A stretch of DNA of 19,728 nt. Origin: Actinomycetales bacterium. GTDB taxonomy: Bacteria; Actinomycetota; Actinomycetes; S36-B12. Shown here piece after piece: positions 14,171 through 19,728 of the stretch. Numbering within the stretch: the stretch's first letter is position 1; every line of letters begins with the position of its first letter. Position numbers and translations under genes: made by a program. The stretch lies in assembly GCA_017849335.1 (NCBI GenBank), contig JAFIHP010000401.1:1-19728 (forward strand), written 5' to 3'. The notes beneath the pieces are model-generated. The model was not told where the DNA came from and searched no databases. It saw only the letters and a program-made list of their open reading frames with translations.

Positions 14171-15661
14171 CTACGCCCGGCCGACGAGATCGGCGACGAT
14201 CTCCGCGCCCAGGCCCACCAGCGGCAGGCCGCCGCCGGGATGCGCCGACCCTCCGACCAGGTACAGCCCCGGCACGGGAGACGCGTTGGCCGGGCGCCGG
14301 AACGCGGCCCGTGCGCCGTTGCTCGACGGACCGTAGATCGCGCCGCCGGGCGCCCGCGTCGAGCGCTCGAGATCCGCCGGAGAATGGACGCGACGCCACA
14401 GCACGCGGTCGCGCAGGTCGGTGCCGCGCGTCGCGAGGACATCGAGCACCCGGTCCGCGTAGCGGTCGGCGAGGCCCGGAGCGTCCCAGTCGATGGCACC
14501 GGCACCCTGGCCGTGCCGCGGGGCGTTCACGAGGATGAACCACGACTCGTGATCGTCGTCCGGGCGCATCCGCGGGTCGTCGGGCACGCACGCGTAGACC
14601 GCCGGGTCGTCGACCGGTCGGGCCGCGCGGGCGAACACGGCGTCGAACTCCGCGTCGTAGTCAGCGGGGAACCAGACGTTGTGATGAGCCAGGCCGGCCG
14701 TGCGGCCGCGGACGGCCAGCAGGATGACGAACCCGGAGAGCGAGGACGTCGAGCGGGCGAGGGCGCGACGCGCGCGTCGCGCGGGCGCGGCGTCGACGAG
14801 CCGGCCGTACAGCTCGCGCGCGTCCGCGTCGCTGACGACGATGTCGGCGGGGAGGATCTCCCCGTCGGCGAGCTGCACGCCGGCCGCCCGCCCGGACTGC
14901 ATCACCACGCGCGTGACCTCGCACCCGGTGCGGACCCGGACGCCGCGCTCGACGCAGCGGGCGGTGAGTGCGTCCGCGAGGCCACCCAACCCACCGCCGA
15001 TGTGCCAGACGCCGAATGTCTGCTCCATGTACGGGATCGTGGCGAGCGCCGCCGGGGCGCGGCGGGGGTCCGACCCCGTGTAGGTCGCGTAGCGGTCGAG
15101 CACCTGGCGCAGCCGAGGGTCGGCGACGAGGTCCGTGCCCAGGTCGCGCAACGACATCCACGGCGCGATGGTCCGCACGTCGTCGGTGCTGCGGGCCAGG
15201 CCGAGCAGTGTCCGCCATCCGTCGAGCGGACGTTGGAGGAACGGCTCGCGGGTCAGCTGCCACATGCGGCCGCCGCGCTCGATCACGCGTCGCCAGTCGC
15301 GCTCGGCGGTACCGCCCAGCGCGGCGCCGAACGCCGCCGCCGCCCGTGCGGGGTCGACGCCCGGGACGGTCACCGTCGAGCCGTCGGCGAACCAGTAGGC
15401 GAACCCGGGCTCGACCGGCTGCAGGTCGATGGCCTCCTCCAGCGGACCGCCGGTCTTCAAGAACAGGTCGCGGTAGACCGCGGGCAGCGTCAGCAGGCTC
15501 GGACCGGTGTCGAACGCGAAGCCGTCCTGGCGGTACGTCGCGAGCTTCCCGCCCGTCGTCGGCGCCTGCTCGAGCAGGGTGACGTCGTGCCGGCGCACTG
15601 CCAGGCGGGCGGCGACGGCGAGTCCGCCCGCACCACCGCCGACGACGACGACCCTGCTCAT
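14171..15661 (-). CDS. CrtI/CrtD-family carotenoid desaturase (probable 1'-hydroxycarotenoid 3',4'-desaturase)
   Basis: A 496-residue FAD enzyme, clearly distinct from the CrtI of the other operon. It has the Rossmann motif VVVVGGGAGGLAVAARLA at the N-terminus, FAFDTGPSLLTLPAVY, and the C-terminal signature LYLVGGSAHPGGGLPLVGLG. The GGSAHPGGGLP wording is characteristic of CrtD-type (3,4-desaturase) and CrtN/CrtP-like members rather than of phytoene desaturases. Encoded after a CruF-type hydratase and a glycosyltransferase, it is most likely to desaturate the 3',4' bond of a 1'-hydroxylated psi end, extending conjugation. The ATG overlaps the glycosyltransferase stop by 4 bases. It ends the operon; two small hairpins occur in the 96 bases between its stop and the next gene but without a T tract. 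Exact substrate is inferred. Confidence 0.83.
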   Translation of the reverse strand: MSRVVVVGGGAGGLAVAARLAVRRHDVTLLEQAPTTGGKLATYRQDGFAFDTGPSLLTLPAVYRDLFLKTGGPLEEAIDLQPVEPGFAYWFADGSTVTVPGVDPARAAAAFGAALGGTAERDWRRVIERGGRMWQLTREPFLQRPLDGWRTLLGLARSTDDVRTIAPWMSLRDLGTDLVADPRLRQVLDRYATYTGSDPRRAPAALATIPYMEQTFGVWHIGGGLGGLADALTARCVERGVRVRTGCEVTRVVMQSGRAAGVQLADGEILPADIVVSDADARELYGRLVDAAPARRARRALARSTSSLSGFVILLAVRGRTAGLAHHNVWFPADYDAEFDAVFARAARPVDDPAVYACVPDDPRMRPDDDHESWFILVNAPRHGQGAGAIDWDAPGLADRYADRVLDVLATRGTDLRDRVLWRRVHSPADLERSTRAPGGAIYGPSSNGARAAFRRPANASPVPGLYLVGGSAHPGGGLPLVGLGAEIVADLVGRA

Positions 15662-16791
15662 GCGGCGATCACCGGCCGTCCCTTCCACTGGGCGGTACCG
15701 CGGAGGTGTCGCCACCACGACACGCCGCTGAGTGCGACGAACGCGACGACGGACGCGGGGTGCGCCAGCGCGTCGGTCGAGGACTCGCCGGTGCGTCGCG
15801 ACACCAGCGTGCGACTGGCCACGCCGGCCGCGTAGCCGACCACTCCGAGGACACGCGTGCGGCGGTCGCCGGAGGCCAACGCCGCGGCCGCGGGCACGAC
15901 GAACCCGAGGACCAGCGCACCGGTCACGGCGGCCGATCCGGCCGGTCCGCCGAACGCCGACCACAGCGACTTCGCGTACCCGTCGACGACGGCGGAGGGT
16001 CCGTCGTACATCCGGCAGGTCGCGAGCCCGGAACCGTCGATCGTCCACGCCCGGAAGCCCATGCGCCGCATCGTCGTCATCAGGGCCACGTCCTCGACGA
16101 CGCGGTCGCGGACCGCCGCGTGGCCACCGGCCGCCCGGTACGCCGCCGCGTCCAGCACGAGCAACTGGCCGTTGGCCGCCGACAGCGACGGGCGCGACGA
16201 ACGTCGTTGCCAGCCCAGGGGGAGCAGGGCCAGGGGGGACCACGTGACCAGCGGCTGCACGAGCCGCTCGAGCCAGGACCGGGCCACTTGACGAGGGTAG
16301 GGAGCGAGCAGCGCGAGGTCCTCCGCCCGCAGGAGGCGGACGCTCGCATTCACGGCGTCCGGGGCAAGCAGCACGTCGGCGTCGACGAAGACGAGGGCCC
16401 TCCCGCGCGCCTGGTCGGCGAGCCGCGAGCACGCCCACGGCTTGCCGAGCCAGCCGCGCGGCGGCTCGTCGACGCCGTGCAGGACGACCACGCGCTGGTC
16501 CTCGCCGGCCAGCCGGGCGATGACCGCGCCGGTCCGGTCGGTGGACGCGTCGTCCAGGACGATGATCTCCAGGTCCGGCACGCCGGTCTGCGCGAGCAGG
16601 GAACGCACCGTCGCCTCGACCCGGTCCTCCTCGTCCCGGGCCGGGACGAGGACGCTGACGGGTTCGGGGACCGGCGCGCCCGATCGCGCGGTCGGGACGC
16701 GCCGCAGGTTCACGGCCGTGTGCACCGCGACCGCCGTCGCGAGCATGCTGCCCGCCGCCACTGCCATCCGGGCGGCTCGCGCTGCGCTCAC
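15658..16791 (-). CDS. cruG: Family 2 glycosyltransferase, CruG/CrtQ-like (carotenoid glycosyltransferase)
   Basis: A 377-residue membrane-associated GT2. One N-terminal helix (about 8-26) is followed by the GT-A core: VSVLVPARDEEDRVEATV (45-62), VLDDAS (78-83), GWLGKPWAC (113-121), the metal-binding DxD in VFVDADVLL (DAD 137-139) and VEDVALMTTMRRMGF. Two or three hydrophobic segments close the C-terminus. GWLGKPWA and the overall shape match the CruG/CrtQ group (also similar to HpnB), which glycosylates carotenoids. Adjacency to cruF is also known from cyanobacteria, where CruG adds the sugar to myxol. The GTG start overlaps the cruF stop by 4 bases and the stop overlaps the desaturase by 4 bases. 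The sugar donor and the acceptor hydroxyl (1' or 2') cannot be told from sequence. Confidence 0.75.
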   Translation of the reverse strand: MSAARAARMAVAAGSMLATAVAVHTAVNLRRVPTARSGAPVPEPVSVLVPARDEEDRVEATVRSLLAQTGVPDLEIIVLDDASTDRTGAVIARLAGEDQRVVVLHGVDEPPRGWLGKPWACSRLADQARGRALVFVDADVLLAPDAVNASVRLLRAEDLALLAPYPRQVARSWLERLVQPLVTWSPLALLPLGWQRRSSRPSLSAANGQLLVLDAAAYRAAGGHAAVRDRVVEDVALMTTMRRMGFRAWTIDGSGLATCRMYDGPSAVVDGYAKSLWSAFGGPAGSAAVTGALVLGFVVPAAAALASGDRRTRVLGVVGYAAGVASRTLVSRRTGESSTDALAHPASVVAFVALSGVSWWRHLRGTAQWKGRPVIAA

Positions 16792-17588
16792 CACCGCGGC
16801 TGGCTCCACGTCCGCCACAGGAACGGCACCACGATGAGCCCCATGCACACCCCGCCCCAGACGGCGACGCCGGGGCGGGCGAGGAACAGCAGGTTCGCGA
16901 CGATGCTGGATACCCAGACCCACGTGAGCATCGTGGTGGGGACGGCGTCTGACGCCACCTTGCGCGGGAGCCGGTCGAGCAGCGCCATGAGGACCATCGC
17001 GGCGAGCAGCCAGCCGAGGAAGTTCTGCATCGGGATGCCCGGGACGCCGGGGAGCTGCCAGCCGGTGTTGGCCCAGCTCCAGTAGCCCTGTCCGACCATC
17101 TGCGGGTCCAGGAAGATGTCCCATGCGGCGAGCACCCAGCCGCCGAACAGGGCTGTTCCCATCGTCGTCGAGGACAGCCGCTGCGCGGCCAGCAGACAGG
17201 GGTAGGCCATCATCGACCACGCCATCGGCACCACGAGGGGGACACCGGCGACCTTCGGTCCCAGATCGGACGAGTACGCGTAGTCGCCGAACGGGAAGCT
17301 CGTCGTCAGCCCGAGCACTTCGACCGCGAGGCCGAACGCCAGGCTGATGGCCAGGTACCCGGCGGCCCAGCCGACACCCCGACGCAGCCAGGCGTGGGTG
17401 GCCGTGGCGCGGAACAACGTCACCACGGTGAGGATGGAGAGGATCCTCCGTCCGTCGGTGCCGACGAGGATCCACAGGATCTGGCCGCCGATCGTGGCCC
17501 CCGCGAACCACCAGGGCAGCTGCGCGAGCCAGCCCGAGTGCTCTCCTCCTCGGCCGGCGTGCGGACCGCCGTAGACCCTCACGCTCAC
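16788..17588 (-). CDS. cruF: CruF-type carotenoid 1',2'-hydratase
   Basis: A 266-residue membrane protein with about seven or eight hydrophobic helices. Sequence patterns of the CruF/DUF422 family are visible: GLTTSFPFGDYAYSSDLGPK, VPLVVPMAWSMMAYP, GGWVLAAWDIFLDPQMV, GYWSW and GIPMQNFLGWL, including the conserved Asp/Glu in WDxFLDP and the aromatic residues after it. Members add water across the 1',2' double bond of an acyclic psi end, giving a tertiary 1'-hydroxyl in deinoxanthin, myxol and bacterioruberin routes. It leads the cruF-cruG-crtD-like operon. The GTG at 17588 is 6 bases after a -10 (TAGACT) and has no ribosome binding site, so the transcript is probably leaderless; another in-frame GTG two codons later is possible. 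The family is confident; the natural substrate (gamma-carotene rather than lycopene) is inferred from the presence of crtYc/Yd. Confidence 0.87.
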   Translation of the reverse strand: MSVRVYGGPHAGRGGEHSGWLAQLPWWFAGATIGGQILWILVGTDGRRILSILTVVTLFRATATHAWLRRGVGWAAGYLAISLAFGLAVEVLGLTTSFPFGDYAYSSDLGPKVAGVPLVVPMAWSMMAYPCLLAAQRLSSTTMGTALFGGWVLAAWDIFLDPQMVGQGYWSWANTGWQLPGVPGIPMQNFLGWLLAAMVLMALLDRLPRKVASDAVPTTMLTWVWVSSIVANLLFLARPGVAVWGGVCMGLIVVPFLWRTWSQPRW

Positions 17589-17594
17589 GCCGCG

Positions 17595-17600
17595 AGTCTA
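17595..17600 (-). promoter_or_regulatory. -10 element of the cruF operon
   Basis: TAGACT on the minus strand, CGCGGC spacer, then the cruF GTG. It shares the bases of the opposite-strand -10 proposed for the ABM gene, so the two promoters overlap face to back and probably compete. Confidence 0.5.
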
Positions 17601-17604
17601 GGGT
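17599..17604 (+). promoter_or_regulatory. Possible -10 of the ABM-domain gene
   Basis: TAGGGT with 8 bases before the ATG. The element overlaps the cruF -10 on the other strand. The -35 for this direction would fall inside the first codons of cruF. Confidence 0.35.
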
Positions 17605-17612
17605 TGGCCGCC

Positions 17613-17930
17613 ATGACCGTCGTCGTCGTCTTCTCCTCGCGCCGGACCCCGGACGACGAGGTCGAGTACGCGGAGCTGGCTGCCCGGATGGACGAGCTCG
17701 TCGCGGAGCAGACCGGTTTCGTGTCCCTGACCAGCGTGCGCGACCCGGTCAGCCGGCGGGGGATCACCGTCGGCTACTTCACCGATGCCGAGGCCGTCCG
17801 GGCGTGGCGCGAGCAGGCCGAGCACGCGCACGCCCGCGAGCGCGGCCGGCAGTCGTTCTACGAGGAGTACCGGGTGACCGTCGCGACCGTCGACCGTGAC
17901 TACGCCTGGACCGCCCCCGACCACGGCTGA
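17613..17930 (+). CDS. Antibiotic biosynthesis monooxygenase (ABM) domain protein
   Basis: A 105-residue single-domain protein. The order of elements (VVVVFSSRR strand, helix EYAELAARMDELVAEQTGF, VSLTSVRD strand, GITVGYFTDAEAVRAWREQAEHAHARERG helix, then YEEYRVTVATVDRDYAW) is that of the dimeric alpha/beta-barrel ABM superfamily. This includes quinol monooxygenases and IsdG/HmoA-type heme-degrading enzymes, but I cannot see the residues that would assign one activity. The ATG at 17613 is the first start in the frame after the cruF promoter region. It is divergent from cruF with 24 bases between starts, and 95 bases lie before the next gene. Its nearness to heme oxygenase is suggestive only. 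Confidence 0.8.
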   Translation: MTVVVVFSSRRTPDDEVEYAELAARMDELVAEQTGFVSLTSVRDPVSRRGITVGYFTDAEAVRAWREQAEHAHARERGRQSFYEEYRVTVATVDRDYAWTAPDHG

Positions 17931-18012
17931 CTCCGCCGGGCGGATCCGTTGCGGCGGACGTGCCGCATGACGGAACGCCGGCCGAAGGCTGGCGCGTCGG
18001 GGTGGACCCTCC

Positions 18013-18018
18013 TACCGT
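18013..18018 (+). promoter_or_regulatory. -10 element of the hydratase gene (leaderless)
   Basis: TACCGT followed by GGAACGC and the ATG (7-base gap). A weak CTGGCG -35 occurs 18 bases upstream at 17989-17994. Confidence 0.42.
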
Positions 18019-18025
18019 GGAACGC

Positions 18026-18775
18026 ATGCCGGTCGACGAGCACGAGCTCGCTGCGCGGATCGTGATCGCGCACGAACGCGGTGAGCTGCTGCCGGCGCCC
18101 GTGGATCACGGGCTCGACGGACCCGCCGCATACCGCGTCCAGTCCGCCGTGGTCGGGGCGCGCCGCAGCGCGCGTCGCGTGGGCTGGAAGCTCGGCTACA
18201 CCTCGGAGGCGATGCGACGTCAGATGGGGGTCGACCAGCCGAACTTCGGGCCCCTGCACGACGGCATGGTGCTGTCGGACGGCGCCCAGCTGGCGGGCGG
18301 GGTCGTGCAGCCGCGCGTGGAGCCCGAGCTGGCGGCGGTCATGGCCCAGACGGCGGACGATCCCGACGACCTGATCGGTGCGGTCGCCGGGTGGTACGCG
18401 TCGATCGAGGTCGTCGACTCCGTGTGGCACGACTACCGATTCGACTGGGCGCTGAACACCGCGGACGGCTCGTCCGCGGCGTTCGTCGTCGTGGGCGACC
18501 AGGTCGCCGAGGGAACCTCCCGGGAGCTGTCGCGCCTCCCGGTGGCGCTGGCGATCGACGGCGGCGAGGTGGCCACCGGAACCGCCGACGCAGCGATGGG
18601 CGACCCGTGGGCCGCGCTGCGCTGGTTGGCAGGGCAGCTCGCCGCGCAGGGGGAGCGGCTGCAGCACGGCGACATCGTGATCACCGGCGGGCTGACGCGC
18701 GCGTTCGCCCTCGAACCGGGAACGTCCGTGGTGGCGCAGGTCGGGTCGGGCGCTGCCCGCCTGTCGCGAGCCTGA
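18026..18775 (+). CDS. 2-keto-4-pentenoate hydratase / FAH-superfamily enzyme
   Basis: A 249-residue cytoplasmic enzyme of the MhpD/DmpE (hydratase/decarboxylase) branch of the fumarylacetoacetate hydrolase superfamily. GWKLGYTSEAMRRQMGVDQP (53-72) is a strong family signature with Lys55; the metal-binding set is likely Glu99 and Glu101 in VEPE and Glu128 in SIEVVDS. Homologues hydrate 2-hydroxypenta-2,4-dienoate in aromatic meta-cleavage, or decarboxylate 4-oxalocrotonate. No ring-cleavage dioxygenase, aldolase or acylating aldehyde dehydrogenase is adjacent, so the pathway cannot be named. The ATG at 18026 is chosen for the -10 before it and because the family N-terminus begins just here. 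The gap to the heme oxygenase gene is 169 bases. Confidence 0.85.
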   Translation: MPVDEHELAARIVIAHERGELLPAPVDHGLDGPAAYRVQSAVVGARRSARRVGWKLGYTSEAMRRQMGVDQPNFGPLHDGMVLSDGAQLAGGVVQPRVEPELAAVMAQTADDPDDLIGAVAGWYASIEVVDSVWHDYRFDWALNTADGSSAAFVVVGDQVAEGTSRELSRLPVALAIDGGEVATGTADAAMGDPWAALRWLAGQLAAQGERLQHGDIVITGGLTRAFALEPGTSVVAQVGSGAARLSRA

Positions 18776-18874
18776 CCGGTCCGACTCCGCTCGCCCTGAC
18801 TCCGACGGAATCCGCTCGGCGGTGGGTGACGCTTGCGCCCCGCCGACGTTTCCGACAGTATGTCACCAACAGGG

Positions 18875-18893
18875 TTAGGGTTGCCTAACTGTA
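18875..18893 (+). promoter_or_regulatory. DtxR/IdeR-like iron box upstream of heme oxygenase
   Basis: The sequence TTAGGGTTGCCTAACTGTA matches 14 of 19 positions of the DtxR/IdeR palindrome consensus TTAGGTTAGCCTAACCTAA. It lies 52 to 70 bases before the heme oxygenase ATG in the only intergenic space available, the usual place for an operator that represses transcription when iron is plentiful. Binding is inferred. Confidence 0.62.
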
Positions 18894-18944
18894 CCGGACA
18901 CCGTCACCAACGGGCGCCGACCGCGTCCGACGCCGAGGAGGGCC

Positions 18945-19607
18945 ATGTTCTGCGAGCGGCTGCGCCAGGAGACGAACGACGCGCACGAGCGGGCGAGCGC
19001 CCATCCGTTCATCACGGGCCTGATGGGCGGCGACCTCGACGCGCAGGCCTTCGCGCGCTACCTCGCGGCGATCGCGCCCGTGTACCGGGCACTGGAGTCG
19101 GCGATGCGCGAGTCCGACGACTCCTCTGTGGCCGTGTTCGACCATCGTGCCCTCGATCGATCCGCCCGGATCGAGGCCGATCTCACGGCGATGGCGGGTG
19201 GCCGGTGGACTCCGTCCACCGCCGGCATGGCCTACGCGGATGCGATCGCCGCGTCGGCCGCCGCCTCACCGCACGCGCTGCTGGCCCACCACTACACGCG
19301 CTATCTCGGCGACATGGCCGGCGGCCAGGCCATCGCGGCGCTCGTCCAGCGCAACTACGGCGTCCCCCGCGAGGCGCTGACGTGCCTGGACTTCTCCGCG
19401 CTGGGAGACACGCACCACTACCGCAAGCAGTACCGCACGCTGCTGGACCTGATGCCGTGGACGCCGTCCGAGCAGGCTGAGTTCATCGCGTCGGCGCAGA
19501 GCGCCTACGACCTCTCGGCGGGGATGTTCGACGCGCTCGCCGCCGAGGTGGGCCTGGCCGATGGCGCGGCGACCGGCGCGGCCATCTCCATCGCCCGGCG
19601 GCGCTGA
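18945..19607 (+). CDS. hmuO: Biliverdin-producing heme oxygenase (HmuO/HugZ-unrelated HO-1 type)
   Basis: A 220-residue soluble all-helical protein of the HO-1 family, typical length for bacterial heme oxygenases. The proximal heme ligand is His14 in NDAHERA, and the distal helix carries YLGDMAGGQAI with GDMAGGQ at 122-128. It opens heme to biliverdin, releasing iron and CO, using reductant from a ferredoxin or flavoprotein not encoded here. The start ATG has a good ribosome binding site GAGGAGG at 18935-18941. The DtxR/IdeR-like box in the upstream region predicts induction by iron shortage, as for hmuO of Corynebacterium diphtheriae. No heme uptake genes are in the window. The C-terminal dozen residues (Ala/Gly-rich) are probably disordered. 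Confidence 0.9.
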   Translation: MFCERLRQETNDAHERASAHPFITGLMGGDLDAQAFARYLAAIAPVYRALESAMRESDDSSVAVFDHRALDRSARIEADLTAMAGGRWTPSTAGMAYADAIAASAAASPHALLAHHYTRYLGDMAGGQAIAALVQRNYGVPREALTCLDFSALGDTHHYRKQYRTLLDLMPWTPSEQAEFIASAQSAYDLSAGMFDALAAEVGLADGAATGAAISIARRR

Positions 19608-19623
19608 CCCGGACGGTCCCGGT
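19607..19623. terminator. Possible hairpin between convergent genes
   Basis: ACCCGGA-CGG-TCCCGGT forms a 7-base-pair stem with one mismatch directly after the heme oxygenase stop, in the gap to a convergent gene. There is no T tract, so it would be an imperfect terminator at best. Confidence 0.22.
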
Positions 19624-19631
19624 GATCGCCA

Positions 19632-19728
19632 TCACGATGTCGGAAGCGGCATCGGCGTGAGCAGGTCGCCGGCGGCGAGCCCGCGAAGCGTGCGGATGAG
19701 CACCACCGCCCAGGTCACGACGAGGAAC
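19632..19728 (-). CDS. C-terminal end of an unidentified, probably membrane, protein
   Basis: The minus strand is open from the right edge to a TGA at 19632-19634, giving the last 31 residues. It begins FLVVTWAVVLIRTLRGL, a hydrophobic helix ending in basic residues, and closes AAGDLLTPMPLPTS. The codon pattern (G/C at third positions) is that of a real gene and the end converges on the heme oxygenase. There is too little sequence to name a family. Confidence 0.4.
   Translation of the reverse strand, partial: FLVVTWAVVLIRTLRGLAAGDLLTPMPLPTS

Noticed and set aside
12117..14591. 824-codon minus-strand frame spanning antiporter, DUF1566-like gene and desaturase end
   Set aside because: It crosses three real genes in another frame or strand and its product is low-complexity.
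1..19728. CRISPR arrays, tRNA genes, insertion sequences, attachment sites or phage genes
   Set aside because: No regularly spaced repeats, tRNA-like cloverleaf, transposase, integrase or terminal inverted repeats were recognised by reading both strands.

Overview
The base composition (very GC-rich), GTG starts, leaderless promoters and gene content (13E12/DUF222 HNH gene, PASTA Ser/Thr kinase, MptA-type mannosyltransferase, heterodimeric lycopene cyclase, DtxR-type iron box) point to a high-GC actinobacterium. A member of the Nocardioidaceae (Aeromicrobium or Nocardioides-like) is my best guess; genus is inference only. The window is gene-dense chromosome, with no tRNA, rRNA, CRISPR, insertion sequence or obvious repeat seen, and no gene-free stretch over 300 bases.

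Layout. 1-242 (-): start of a DUF222/HNH gene with a LexA-like box on its promoter. 357-5009 (-): P-loop (NadR-like) kinase, PASTA Ser/Thr kinase (PknL-like), ALDH7-family dehydrogenase and a DUF1801-MORN fusion, all closely packed. 5044-5804 (+): crtYc-crtYd lycopene cyclase subunits. 5839-10880 (-): one tight operon, polyprenyl (GGPP) synthase, phytoene desaturase crtI, MptA-type mannosyltransferase, phytoene synthase crtB. 10960-13358 (+): metF and an NhaP2-type antiporter. 13355-14068 (-): secreted DUF1566-like protein. 14171-17588 (-): second carotenoid operon cruF-cruG-crtD-like. 17613-18775 (+): ABM-fold protein and a 2-keto-4-pentenoate hydratase-family enzyme. 18945-19607 (+): heme oxygenase behind a DtxR/IdeR-like box. 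19632-19728 (-): 3' end of an unidentified membrane protein.

How the genes work together. The polyprenyl synthase makes GGPP, CrtB phytoene, CrtI lycopene, and CrtYc/Yd cyclise one or both ends. CruF would hydrate a remaining psi end, the CrtD-like enzyme would desaturate it and the CruG-like GT2 would glycosylate it. The set therefore predicts a monocyclic, tertiary-hydroxylated carotenoid glycoside of the myxoxanthophyll/phleixanthophyll type. No ketolase, ring hydroxylase, 2'-hydroxylase or acyltransferase is in the window.

The most notable features are three. The pigment genes are threaded into the metF-idsB-mptA-pknL neighbourhood known from mycobacteria, with the mannosyltransferase translationally coupled between crtI and crtB. 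Many genes carry a -10 element only 6-8 bases before the start codon, the signature of leaderless mRNA. Almost every junction inside the operons is a 4-base ATGA/GTGA overlap.
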